A DNA stretch of 64,000 nucleotides, from NCBI GenBank assembly GCA_963782985.1, contig CAWALU010000016.1, positions 1 through 64,000 of the forward strand, written 5' to 3'. This DNA is from CAVSWT01 sp963782985. Its GTDB lineage: Bacteria > Bacteroidota > Ignavibacteria > Ignavibacteriales > Ignavibacteriaceae. The notes under the pieces were generated by a model that saw only the letters and a list, made by a program, of their open reading frames with translations, was not told the origin of the DNA and made no database searches. Shown in pieces: positions 1 through 10,200 of this stretch (position 1 is the first letter of the stretch; each line of letters starts with the position of its first letter). Position numbers and translations under genes: made by a program.

Positions 1-121
1 TGCTTTTAAGTTTTATTTTTATTCCGCCTGAATCTTTCAATTTTATTTCAATATAGCAGTCTGATTTAACAGATTCTCCGTGTTTGCCTGCAGATGATTT
101 TAATATTTTATTATTCTTCAT
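1..121 (-). CDS. citD: Citrate lyase acyl carrier protein-like (CitD), 5' end only
   Basis: An open frame starts at an ATG at 121 on the minus strand and runs off the window after about 40 codons. The visible N-terminus has an Ala-Gly pair near residue 11, then a Ser-Asp (SDCYIEI), then a GGIKIKLKS segment. This order matches my recollection of the citrate lyase gamma subunit (AG...SD-hydrophobics...GI-x-I/L-x-L-x-S), whose serine carries the phosphoribosyl-dephospho-CoA arm. The subunit carries the acetyl/citryl group for CitE and CitF when citrate is cleaved to oxaloacetate and acetate. It lies downstream of PrpD, aconitase and dehydrogenase genes on the same strand, which suits a citrate-handling role. 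The call rests on a short segment. The alternative is the acyl carrier of malonate decarboxylase, which belongs to the same fold family. Confidence 0.55.
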   Translation of the reverse strand, partial: MKNNKILKSSAGKHGESVKSDCYIEIKLKDSGGIKIKLKS

Positions 122-160
122 TTTTAGCTCTTTTAATTAAAAATGTTAAATTGCTAAACT

Positions 161-193
161 GTTAAATTGTTGATAAGAAAAGAACAATTTAAC
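161..193. repeat. Intergenic inverted repeat, GTTAAATTGTT family
   Basis: GTTAAATTGTT at 161-171 pairs perfectly with AACAATTTAAC at 183-193 across an 11-base spacer, in the gap between the CitD-like and PrpD genes. Neighbouring bases repeat the same motif imperfectly (GTTAAATTGCTAAACTGTTAAATT). There is no T-tract after the stem, so it is not an ordinary terminator. A related copy lies at 5781-5836. Confidence 0.6.
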
Positions 194-203
194 AATGCGA
201 CAA

Positions 204-1637
204 TTAAGCAATTAATTTTTTCATAAAATCTTGTGCACTTAACTTTTCACAATTAAATATTGCTACCTTAACTTCTTTTTGTTTTTTGCTTGATAATAAA
301 TTTTCTGAAAGAGAATTAAATTTATTATCAAGATCTTCAATTGTCATTGGCTCTCTCGGATCGCCTTTGGGATATTCAAGATATTCTGAAAATTCTTTCC
401 CGTCTTTTGTTTTTACAACAGCTTTAGATGGCTGCTTTGCCGGGAACATTTTTTCAAATTCAATCGAAGGTTCACCTTTTATTTTATCAATCACTTCCCA
501 GATTTTTGGGTCTTTCATTTTTTCTTCAGAGAATGATTGCGTGGTAATTTTATGATCAACTAAAGCACAAGCAATACAGTAGGGGAGTGAATGATCAGCA
601 GTCTCCCGCGATTCGGGTCTGTACTTGTGAGGATCAAATAGAATATCATAAGCCTGCGCTAATGTTGTTAAAGTAACTGAATCAATTTGATCGTAAGTGA
701 TATTATTTTTTGTTACAACTTTGAGAACAGCAGAAATGTGCGTGTGTGTTAATGCTTCAGTTGGGAAAGCTTTCATCCCGCATTCCAAAATTTTAAACTT
801 CTCTCCAAGTCCGCCAATAAGTTTTTCGATATTCCATTTCCATTCGGTTACAGCGTCACGTCCCTTCATTTTTAATGCATATACTTTTTGCTCTTTTGCG
901 TTGTAACCAAAAAAACAATCCATGAATCCTTCTTTCCCTTCAAAGACAGCCTCAGTTCCGCTGTAACCTTTTTGCGCCATCAAAGCTGCAAAGACACCAG
1001 ACTGCACGGCCATTGGATCAACAGTGTTTTTCATCATTGTTAATTTGCCTGCAGTTGGACAGCCGATAGTATGATTATGACTTCCGCTAATGCCGATTGC
1101 ATTTACCATTTGGTCAACAGTTAATCCTAAAAGTTTTCCGGCAACAATGGGTGAAACAAATTGCGTTAAAGTTGCATGATGCCATTTTCTTTCTCTTACT
1201 CCCGGGACAGCAAATTCACAAAGTCTTTGCTCAAATTCATAGGCCAATACAATTGCAGTAATCACTCCTTCCATCGAAGCATTAACAAGTTCGCCAACTG
1301 CCAATGCAGCAGGAATTAAATCTGAAGGATGGGAAGGATCTTCTTTCCAATAAATGTCATTGAAGTCCAAAGCGCGTATCATCAATGAATTCACAAGCGT
1401 AACATTCACTGCGGGAAGCTTATCGCCAAAGCCTATTAAAGTTGCTTCCGGTTTTCCTTCCATGTTTTTATAAATGTCGCGAAGTATATTTACATCTTTT
1501 GTACTGTATGCCCCATAAGCGCAGCCGACCGAATCGTATAAATATCTTTTAACTTCGTGAATTACTTCTTTTGGTAAGTCGTTGTATTTAAGATTAACAG
1601 CAAATTCTGAAATTGTTCTTGAGATTGATTTATCCAT
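204..1637 (-). CDS. MmgE/PrpD family protein
   Basis: The 477-residue protein has typical MmgE/PrpD length and landmarks along its whole span. These include HPSDLIPAALAVGE near residue 103, KWHHATLTQF near 150, HNHTIGCPTAGK near 188, the glycine-rich GYSGTEAVFEGKEGF near 225, FPTEALTHTH near 292 and ADHSLPYCIACA near 347. Known members include 2-methylcitrate dehydratase, cis-aconitate decarboxylase and iminodisuccinate epimerase, so substrate cannot be read from family alone. The neighbours (aconitase-type hydratase, isocitrate-type dehydrogenase, CitD-like protein) point to a tricarboxylic acid. No methylcitrate synthase or methylisocitrate lyase is in the window. It starts at ATG 1637 and follows the T9SS gene after a 40-base gap. 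Confidence 0.85.
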   Translation of the reverse strand: MDKSISRTISEFAVNLKYNDLPKEVIHEVKRYLYDSVGCAYGAYSTKDVNILRDIYKNMEGKPEATLIGFGDKLPAVNVTLVNSLMIRALDFNDIYWKEDPSHPSDLIPAALAVGELVNASMEGVITAIVLAYEFEQRLCEFAVPGVRERKWHHATLTQFVSPIVAGKLLGLTVDQMVNAIGISGSHNHTIGCPTAGKLTMMKNTVDPMAVQSGVFAALMAQKGYSGTEAVFEGKEGFMDCFFGYNAKEQKVYALKMKGRDAVTEWKWNIEKLIGGLGEKFKILECGMKAFPTEALTHTHISAVLKVVTKNNITYDQIDSVTLTTLAQAYDILFDPHKYRPESRETADHSLPYCIACALVDHKITTQSFSEEKMKDPKIWEVIDKIKGEPSIEFEKMFPAKQPSKAVVKTKDGKEFSEYLEYPKGDPREPMTIEDLDNKFNSLSENLLSSKKQKEVKVAIFNCEKLSAQDFMKKLIA

Positions 1638-1677
1638 AATTAGTTTAATTTATTTCTCTTTAAATATGATTAAAAAT

Positions 1678-3207
1678 TTATTTTAATAAAATCATTTTTT
1701 TTGTTTGGATGAAATTATCGGTTATAATTTTATAAAAGTATGTACCGGAACTAAGATTCGCTCCTGCAAAATTAACAGAATATTTTCCTGGAGACTTTAC
1801 TTCATTTACTAAAGTTTTAATTTCATTACCAAGGATATCGTAAACCACAATTTTTGTATTTGAAGTTTTTGCAACCGAATAGGTAAGAGTTGTTGTTGGG
1901 TTAAATGGGTTAGGATAATTCTGTTCTAATTTAAAATCTTCAGGTTTTTGTGAAAAATTATTATCAATTATTCCAACATTAATTGTATCTGGAAAAACAT
2001 AATTACTATCAAAAAACGATTGAACATTAATTTTATTCTGAATTAAATCGTCTTTATCATCCCCTAAAATAAGGGCTGTAGTAAATTTTTGCTTTTGCCA
2101 TTTATTAAATTGAAAGGGGCCTGAGCCCATAACTGTGATTAAATTCCCATTCGTATAATTTATATTTTTAGTGTTACTTGATAATTTCTGCCATAATACT
2201 TCATCATTTTTTGGCCATATTCCTGATGAACTTTTATTTGAAGTTCTATCAACAGCTAAACTTGTAATTCCTATTTTATTTTCACTTTGTAACTTATTTG
2301 GAGTATCAAGAAACGCATATCCTACATAACCAGTTTTCCATGAACCCGGCTGAGCAAAGCCATCATGATCATAACCCTTTGCAAAATTGTAAAGTGAATC
2401 AAAAGAAATGCAATCATCACCTTCATCATTAATCCCTCCAATTCCAATATTAGAGAGAATTCCAAAATAAGTTTTTGGATAATCAAAATCAGAAATATTG
2501 GTAACATCGTACTGAATAAATAAAGCATCTTCTACAAAAGTACTATCCCATTGAAATGTTCTCACTTCAGCTCTTAGCCCTAAGCCGCCTCTAGTAGAAT
2601 CAGATAAAATAGGAAAATAGTTAAATGGTTCCCCAGTCCATTCAGCATCTTTTGAGTCATCAAGTACAAAGAAAGTTTCTTCAGAAGGGAAAAAATTATT
2701 TTTACCAAAGTAACCATTCCACTGACCATCCCATGTTGAATCAAGACTTAGTGCTGCGGGCCAAGTTAATGGCCATGATAATGAATCGGTGTTTGTTGCA
2801 ATTTTATTTATCTTTGGATTATAATAGCCTGGCACTGGCTCAAAAGCCCACAATTGTCCGGTAACAGGATCATAATCTATTTCTTCTCTATAAGCAATTT
2901 CTACAGGATGTATTATTTGATTATTAGTGGTGATAACTTCGGCTGAAACTAAAAAAGTATATCCAGCCAAATAATCATGCTGACTTATTCGAGGCCATTC
3001 GAGTGATGGTGAACTTGAAATTGTTCCGATTTGACCATCATTATAAAATATCGTTCTGATAAGATTTCCTTGTAAAATACCGATTATTTTTTCAGTATGA
3101 TTCCCTTTAAGATCATTTCGATATAATTGTATTTGAGGATCTACTTGTGAAAATACCTCTCCAAATTGAATTAAAAATATAAAGAGAACTAAAATAAATT
3201 TTTTCAT
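1678..3207 (-). CDS. Secreted protein with C-terminal T9SS sorting domain
   Basis: The 509-residue protein has a clear N-terminal signal peptide (MKKFILVLFIFLIQF, cleavage probably after FSQ). It ends in a type IX secretion sorting domain of about 85 residues: QNYPNPFNPTTTL, VVYDILGNEIKTLV, SSGTYFYKI and the terminal TKKMILLK. The body is rich in Trp, Asp and aromatic residues, and I recognise no enzyme in it. It should cross the outer membrane by T9SS and be released or anchored. A strong ribosome site (AGGGGG about 8 bases upstream) supports ATG 3207. It is placed oddly between two metabolic genes, 21 bases after the true end of the aconitase frame, and may be cotranscribed with them. Confidence 0.85.
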   Translation of the reverse strand: MKKFILVLFIFLIQFGEVFSQVDPQIQLYRNDLKGNHTEKIIGILQGNLIRTIFYNDGQIGTISSSPSLEWPRISQHDYLAGYTFLVSAEVITTNNQIIHPVEIAYREEIDYDPVTGQLWAFEPVPGYYNPKINKIATNTDSLSWPLTWPAALSLDSTWDGQWNGYFGKNNFFPSEETFFVLDDSKDAEWTGEPFNYFPILSDSTRGGLGLRAEVRTFQWDSTFVEDALFIQYDVTNISDFDYPKTYFGILSNIGIGGINDEGDDCISFDSLYNFAKGYDHDGFAQPGSWKTGYVGYAFLDTPNKLQSENKIGITSLAVDRTSNKSSSGIWPKNDEVLWQKLSSNTKNINYTNGNLITVMGSGPFQFNKWQKQKFTTALILGDDKDDLIQNKINVQSFFDSNYVFPDTINVGIIDNNFSQKPEDFKLEQNYPNPFNPTTTLTYSVAKTSNTKIVVYDILGNEIKTLVNEVKSPGKYSVNFAGANLSSGTYFYKIITDNFIQTKKMILLK

Positions 3208-3228
3208 ACGGTTTCCCCCTTATCTAAG

Positions 3229-5200
3229 TTAAATATTCTTCTTAACCCATTCTTCTAATCCGCCGTCAACAATAAGTTCTTGTGCAGCTTTTCCAACTGG
3301 ATCGAATGAATATGATCTTTTTATTAAATGTTATTGATGAGTTTGCAAAATTAACTTCTGCTTTTATTCCGGTTTTAACTGTTAATTTTTCTTTACCAAA
3401 TTTATTTTTCAAATCATTCACTAATTCAGGACATTCGATTAAAAGAAATCCATTGTTCAATGCGTTGCGCTTATATGTTTCATTAAACGTTCCGGCAATT
3501 ACTAATTTTATTCCTTTGTATTTTAATGCTGTTGCAGCCTGCTCGCGAGAGCTTCCAGTTCCAAAATTAAATCCGCCGACTAACAATTCGCCTTCTTTTG
3601 CAATATTCTTAAATTCAGGGTCATAGTTTTCCATTACAACACCAGCTTGCTGCTGCGGAGTAAAATCATCAACGTAAGTGTATTTACCAGGATAAATCCC
3701 ATCTGTATTCAAATTATCCTGATGACAGAAAATAATTTCGCCCTCAATTGATTTTGGAAATCCTTTTATTATTTCCACTGATGATTTTGCTTTCCCGTTT
3801 TTTCTTTGGTGTATTTTTATTGAACCTTCAATTTCAACAGGACAGTATTCCCATGCATAATCAATTTTCCCAGAAATGGCTGATGAAGCAACAACCGCGG
3901 GAGAAGCTAAATATGCCTGAGCATTTGGAGAACCCATTCTTCCTTTGAAGTTTCTGTTGGTTGCGGAAATTCCAACTTCACCATCTTCCAAAAGTCCCGT
4001 TCCTAAACCGATACAAGGTCCGCACCCTGGCGGCAACGGTTTCGCGCCAGCTTGAATTAAAGCCTGCCAATCACCATTACGTTCACATTCTGCTTGAATT
4101 TCGCTGGAAGCAGCGGCAATATAAAATTCAACTCCTTCCGCAACTTTCTTTCCTCTAACTATTGCAGCAGCTTCTCTAATATCGTTTAATCTGCTATTGA
4201 CACATGAAACTAAATATGCTTTATTAATTTTTACATCTTGAGCTTTTATTTTTGAAAGGGAAGTAATAGTTTTAACATTATTTGGACCTGCTACTGTCGG
4301 CTGAACAGAATTTAAATCAATGACAAGTTCTTTAGAATAAAATGCATCCTTATCAGCTTTTAAAATATTTTTTTCAAGATGTAAAATGGTTTCATTATTT
4401 ATTCGCGGATGTTTTCCTTTTCCATCTGCATCGGAAACTACGCCTTCTAATCCTCTATTAGAAATTATTTCATCTCTTCTCTTTAACCATTGAATTGTAA
4501 TTTCATCAATTGGGAAAACGCCGGCTAAGGCTCCCCATTCCGTAGTCATATTTGCGATTGTTAATCTTTCGTCAAGCGATAACGATTTAACTTCATCGCC
4601 AGTAAATTCGATTGCATAATTTAATACTTCATCATTATTAAATGTTCCGCAAAGTGAAATGATTATATCTTTGCCGGTAACTCCGGGTCTGAGTTTCCCT
4701 TTTAATATTACTTTTGCAATTGGTGGAATCTGCCACCAGGTTCTGCCTGTTGCCCAAATTGCAGCCGCGTCAGTTCGGACGATAGGCGTTCCCAAACATC
4801 CCAATCCGCCGTACATATTTGAATGACTATCGGAAGCTACCGCCATTGTGCCGGGAAACGCGTAGCCTTCTTCGCACATTATTTGATGACCAATTCCTCT
4901 TCCGGCGGGATAAAAATCAACTCCCATTTGCTTTGCGAAATCTTCAATCTTTTTATACTTCTCTAAATTTTTTTCTGATTTATCTTGAACGTTATGATCT
5001 AATGCAAACACAACTTGTCTTGGATTTGCAATTTTTTCGGCGCCAATACTTTTAAATTTTGGAATTACAGCGCCGGTGTTATCGTGTGTCATCACATAAG
5101 CAGGTTTGATTGAAATGTAATCTCCACTGTGTACTTGTTGATTCGCAGTTAATCCCACGGCGTATTGCTGAGCTATTTTTTCAATTAGTGTCTGACTCAA
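3229..5200 (-). CDS. Aconitase/homoaconitase-family hydratase, frameshifted near the C-terminus
   Basis: This is a single-chain aconitase-superfamily protein of about 657 residues with a large Fe-S domain and a C-terminal swivel domain. The three cluster cysteines are visible: C333 in SCVNSR, and C393 and C396 in GCGPCIGLGTGLLEDGE. ATDSHSNMYGGLGCLGTP near residue 120 is the usual active-site segment, and GISATNRNFKGRMGS is strongly like the homoaconitase branch. It hydrates/dehydrates a tricarboxylate (citrate/isocitrate, or homocitrate). The uninterrupted frame stops early at 3266 with a non-homologous tail. Removing one A from the A5 run (T5 on the plus strand, 3318-3322) restores a conventional ending (FDPVGKAAQELIVDGGLEEW) that stops at 3229. 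Substrate remains uncertain. The position next to an isocitrate-type dehydrogenase favours aconitase. Confidence 0.85.
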
Positions 5201-5233
5201 AATGCTCTCCCTAAAATTATAGCAATTAATTTT

Positions 5234-5764
5234 TTATTTAAATGGTTCAAATGAAACAAAATCAGCGTGATGCACAATTATAGATTCAGTAGTTCTGTAG
5301 CCGAGATCGCCCTCTTTGGAATGGGTTGCTATTATGTGCTGAACTTCAGGGGGAACTCCGAATCTATCAGCAATAGCAAGTCCGCTGAAGGGATGACGCA
5401 CAAGTTTTCCCGCATCGCTGGTGGTTAGTTTTCCATCGACAATTTTGTATTCAATTAATTTACCAACGTCAATTAAAATAGCGCCGGCGATTAATGTATC
5501 CATGTCAATTTTTATTTCATCGCCAAAATTATTTTTCATTCGCTCGGCAATATCAACTGAAAGTTGTACGGCTGTGCGTTTGTGATTCATAAAGGTGATG
5601 TTACAATTTTTTATTAGAAGTGAAAATGGAATTGTTGACAAATCTTCAACTGATAAAACACTATTTTCAATAGCATAAACCCAGCAATTCAAAACTTTAG
5701 CGCGAAGTTCTTCGTCTTTAATCCAATTTATTTCGGGCCATATTTTTAATATTTTTTCTTCCAT
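5234..5764 (-). CDS. HD-superfamily protein with a degenerate HD doublet
   Basis: This 176-residue protein has the layout of an HD phosphohydrolase domain. It has an early histidine (H61 in MNHKRTA), a helix ending AGAILIDVGKL where AxLLHDIGK is expected, then HPFSG, ATHSKEG and HHADF. The family hydrolyses phosphoesters with metal held by the H...HD...D set. Here the histidine of the HD pair is isoleucine (I98, codon ATT) while D99 and GK are kept. So it may bind one metal differently or be a ligand-binding relative. It sits between the dehydrogenase (62-base gap) and the aconitase (33-base gap) on the same strand, which suggests a regulatory or repair role tied to citrate metabolism. That role is inference. 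Confidence 0.75.
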   Translation of the reverse strand: MEEKILKIWPEINWIKDEELRAKVLNCWVYAIENSVLSVEDLSTIPFSLLIKNCNITFMNHKRTAVQLSVDIAERMKNNFGDEIKIDMDTLIAGAILIDVGKLIEYKIVDGKLTTSDAGKLVRHPFSGLAIADRFGVPPEVQHIIATHSKEGDLGYRTTESIIVHHADFVSFEPFK

Positions 5765-5780
5765 AAATCCTCTTTAATTG

Positions 5781-5836
5781 TCTAATTGTTTTATGGTTAA
5801 TAAAAAGCAATTAAACAGTTTAACAGTTAAACAATA
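5781..5836. repeat. Intergenic AT-rich repeat, GTTTAACTGTT family
   Basis: The gap upstream of the HD gene and the dehydrogenase's last codons hold near-tandem copies of an 8-10 base unit (AATTAAACAGTTTAACAGTT on the plus strand). These resemble the inverted repeat at 161-193 that also separates genes of this cluster. Function is unknown; it could be a low-complexity expansion. Confidence 0.4.
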
Positions 5837-7008
5837 TTTCTTATTATTTCATCCGCCATTTCTTGAGTGTTACATGCGCCTTGTTTGAATACATCTGCCC
5901 CGCCTTTTAGTTTTAGCATATCGTACGTTTTTACTTTGCCTTCTTCAATTACCTTTGCAACCGCGCTTCTAATTTTTTCTGCTTTTTCATTCTCGCCAAT
6001 ATGGTCCAGCATCATACATGCGCTTAAAATCATTGCAATGGGATTTATAATTGAAGGATTTAATTCCTCATATTTTGGCGCTGAGCCGTGGGTCGGTTCA
6101 AAAACGGAAACTTCTTTTCCAAGATTTGCGCTGCAGGCAAAACCAAGTCCGCCAACCAAGCCGGCAAAGCCATCGCTAATAATATCGCCGAACATATTTT
6201 CTGCCACAATCACTCCGTAGATTTCGGGATTCTTCGTTAGCCACATCATTTGGGCGTCAATATTTGTATCCCACAATTGAATGTGCGGATAATTTTTTGC
6301 AATAATTTTTGCTTCGGCTAACATCATACCGGAAGTCTCTCGCAGAACATTGGGTTTTTCACAAACGGTAACATTTTTATATCCAAATTTATCCGCGTAA
6401 TCAAACGCTTCTTTAATTATTCTTTGGCAGCCCGTGCGGGACATAATTCTTGTAGAAATTGCCAGGTCTTCGCCTTTAACATCTTTAAATTTTTTCATTT
6501 TAGAATGCGTTTCGAAAGCATCCCTAACTTGCTTTGGCGGATTAGTCCATTCAACTCCCGAATACAAACCTTCAGTATTTTGTCTGAAGATTACAGCGTC
6601 AACTAAAGGCTCTTCAAATCCATCTTTTGTGCTTCGAATAAAATTAAGAGGATTTCCTTTAAAAGATTTACAAGGACGAATGCAAATATCCAGATCAAAA
6701 TGCTGGCGCAATCCTACAATCGGACTGAAATAAACAAAGCCTTTATCTTTTAAAGATGGATCAAGTTCATTTTCCGCTGACGATTTCGGTTTACTTGTAA
6801 TAGCGCCGAACAAACCAATTTTATGTTTTTCTAAAAGCTCTATGGTGCGCTGTGGAAGGGCGTTTCCTTCTTTACGCCAAAAATCCCAGCCAATATCTGC
6901 GTGAACATAATTAGCTTTAAAACCTGACGCATCTAAAACTCTAATTGACTCAGGAAGAACAGTTTTACCAATGCCGTCTCCGGGCATAGTAACGATAGAA
7001 GGTATCAT
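5827..7008 (-). CDS. Isocitrate/isopropylmalate/homoisocitrate dehydrogenase family
   Basis: The protein is about 393 residues from the preferred start and belongs to the beta-decarboxylating dehydrogenase family. Landmarks are the N-terminal PSIVTMPGDGIGK, GLRQHFDLDICIRP for substrate arginines, FRQNTEGLYSGVE for the Tyr loop, VCEKPNVLRETSG with the Lys, NMFGDIISDGFAGLVGGLG for the metal aspartates, and FEPTHGSAPKY at the cofactor site. It oxidises a 2-hydroxy tricarboxylate or malate analogue to a 2-oxo acid and CO2. With the adjacent aconitase the best guess is isocitrate dehydrogenase, although homoisocitrate cannot be excluded. An ATG 12 codons upstream (7044) is open too. The ATG at 7008 is preferred because GGGGA sits six bases upstream and the extra residues lie outside the conserved fold. 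Confidence 0.85.
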   Translation of the reverse strand: MIPSIVTMPGDGIGKTVLPESIRVLDASGFKANYVHADIGWDFWRKEGNALPQRTIELLEKHKIGLFGAITSKPKSSAENELDPSLKDKGFVYFSPIVGLRQHFDLDICIRPCKSFKGNPLNFIRSTKDGFEEPLVDAVIFRQNTEGLYSGVEWTNPPKQVRDAFETHSKMKKFKDVKGEDLAISTRIMSRTGCQRIIKEAFDYADKFGYKNVTVCEKPNVLRETSGMMLAEAKIIAKNYPHIQLWDTNIDAQMMWLTKNPEIYGVIVAENMFGDIISDGFAGLVGGLGFACSANLGKEVSVFEPTHGSAPKYEELNPSIINPIAMILSACMMLDHIGENEKAEKIRSAVAKVIEEGKVKTYDMLKLKGGADVFKQGACNTQEMADEIIRNIV

Positions 7009-7222
7009 AGGATTTCCCCGATAGTTAATAAATAATTTTTTCATTTTAAAATTAGATATTAAAAATTAACTAAACAAGAAGAATATTTTTGAAAATCAGT
7101 TGCAAAATTTTATAGAGTTTTTTATCAATCGTTAATTACTTTATAGTTCAATTATTGATTAAACTCTGAAGTCCAAAATTCGATAATAAAAGAAAAACCA
7201 ATTACTAAGCCTGGTAAAAAGC

Positions 7223-10200
7223 GTGAAAATAGAAGAGACAGATAGTCTTTTAATGGAAACCCCTTCCGGTCCTGAAAAGCGGGAACTAGCTCAACTACGT
7301 GAACTAATACTTGATCTTCCACTTGATGTAGAAAAAGCAGGTAAATTTGACGCATTGATAAATTCTTTTTCACATTGCATTCAAACAAACAAAAAAAAAT
7401 ATGAGGATTTAAATGTAGCTTTAGAATCTTCTATTGATGTAATTCTTAGAGTTTCCAAAACAGGCAAAATAATTTATGTAACCCCTTCCGTAAAGGAATT
7501 ATTAGGTTATGAAGTAAATGAAGTAATTGGTAAATCGGTTACATCTTTTTTACCCGCAGATCAGAAGAAATTAGGCGTTTCAACTTTAATAAAAATTTTT
7601 AGAGAAAAAAATATTATTAGCCAAGATTTATCGCTCGTTCATAAATCCGGCAAGCGCATTCCAATAGAATTAAATGCCCGTGTTTATTATATGGATGGCG
7701 AGTATTTTGGTCAAGCAAGCTTACATGATATTAGGGAACGATTTAAAGCGGAAGAAAAATTAAAAAGTTCGGAAAATACATTTCGAACTATTTGGGAAAA
7801 ATCATCCGACGGAATGAGGCTTACAAACGAGCACGGCGTAATTGTAATGTGTAATCAGGCTTATGCGGATATGATTGGAAAGCCGAAGGAAGAATTGGAA
7901 GGCTTATCTCTTTATATGGTTTATGACCCCTCTAATTCAGAACATATTTTAACAAGATATATACAAAATTTCCGTACCCGTAAATTAAAACCGAAGTTTG
8001 AGACCATCGCCAAATTATGGAATGGCAAAACAGCATATCACGAAGTAACAAATTCTTTTATTGATGACATTGGCGGTAAAAGGCATATACTTAGTCTTTT
8101 CAGGGATGTTACACAACGAAAAGAAAATGAGTTTTTATTAAAGAAGAAAGATAGATTGCTGCAGGGAATTGCAGAAGCTACAAAAAAATTAATTGCCGCA
8201 AATGAACATCAGCTTGGGTTTGACGAGGCTCTGGAAGTTATAGGCACAGCTGCGGAAGTTGACCGCGTTTACATTTATAAACATTGCGAAGATGAATTTA
8301 CCGGTGAAAGATTTATTTCTATTTTTTACGAATGGGCTTCTCAAACAATTCAACCTCAAATTAGTAATGACGCATTAAAAAAACTTTCTTACTCCAGATT
8401 TGGATCGCTCAATTTTTATGAGAATTTTGAAAAGGGGAATACGCTTAAATTTATCATTAAAAATCTTCCGGTTGAATTCAGAAAATTGTTTATTGATACA
8501 TCCATTAAATCATTAATTCTTGTTCCTATTATGGTAGATGGAATCTATTGGGGATTTATTGGTTTTGATGAATGCCAAACCGATCGTGTTTGGACTGACA
8601 ACGAAGAATCGCTTTTAATTACGGCCGCTTCAACGTTGGGCGCGGTAATAAAACGAAATGTTATTCGTCAAGAAATGATAGCTAAAAATGAAGAATTAGA
8701 TACAGCCTTAATTAAAGCTGAGAAAGCCGCAAAAGCTAAAAGCGAATTTCTCGCTTTGATGAGTCATGAAATTAGAACTCCAATGAATGGCGTTATTGGA
8801 ATGACCGGACTTTTGTTAGACACAGATTTAAATGAAAACCAACGCGAGTTTGTGGAAACCATTCGCCTTAGCGGAGATCAATTGCTGGTAATTATTAATG
8901 ATATTTTAGATTTTTCCAAAATTGAATCTGACAAATTAGAATTAGAATTTCAGCCCTTTGATTTGCGCGATTGCGTTGAAGACTCGCTTGAACTTTTAGC
9001 GTCAAAAGCCTCTGAAAAAAGATTGGATTTAGCTTATTTGATTGAAGGCAAAACTCCAAATACAATTAACGGAGACGTAACCCGTTTAAGGCAAATACTT
9101 ACAAATCTTTTAAGCAACGCAATAAAATTTACTGAGCAGGGAGAAGTTTTAATTTCAGTTTCTTCTGAAGTTTTGTATGATAATGTTCACGAAGTAACTT
9201 TTGCAGTTAAAGATTCGGGCATAGGAATTCCTGAAGATAAAATGGATAGGTTATTTAAATCTTTCAGCCAGGTTGATTCTTCCACAACTAGAACGCACGG
9301 CGGAACCGGATTGGGGCTTGCCATCAGCAAACGCCTTGCAGAAATGATGGAAGGGAAAATGTGGCTGGAAAGTAAGGTCGGCGAAGGAACAACTTTTTAT
9401 TTTACAATTCAAACGCAAGCTATATTTTCACAGTCAAAAATTTATTTAAGCGGCGGAACTGAGAAATTAAATAACAAAAAAGTACTTATAGTCAACGACA
9501 ATTATACAAACAGAAGAATATTAAAACTTCAAACAGAAAATTGGGGAATGATTCCATTTCTGTTCCCTTCTCCTGCGGACGCTCTTAAACATTTAGATAA
9601 AAATGAAAAATTTGATCTTGCAATTTTAGATTATCAAATGCCGGAAATGAATGGAATTGAGCTATCGCGAAAAATTCATCAACATGATAATTATAAAGAT
9701 CTACCGATAATAATTTTAACTTCAATGGGGCGGAGAGATGGCGCTGAATGCAAAGACGCAAATCTTTCCGCGTTCATTACGAAACCAATTAAGCAAGCTC
9801 AATTATACAAAAGCCTGCTTGCAATATTTGATAAAGACGCTAAGCCTAAAAAAGAATTTGTTTCTAGACAATCTGAAATTGAAACTAAGCTCGGCGATAA
9901 TCTTCCTTTAAAAATTTTAGTCGCTGAAGATAATATGGTAAACCAAAAAGTTGCATTAAGAATTTTAGACAAAGTAGGATATAGAGCAGACATAGCGGGC
10001 AACGGCTTTGAAGCATTAGACGCTATAGCAAAAATTAATTACGATATTGTTTTTATGGATATCTTAATGCCGGAAATGGACGGCTTTGAAGCAACTAAAG
10101 AAATTTTAAAAAAATATAATAATGCAAATCGTCCTAAAATCATTGCAATGACCGCTAATGCAATGCAGGGCGATAAAGATAATTGCCTAAACGCGGGTAT

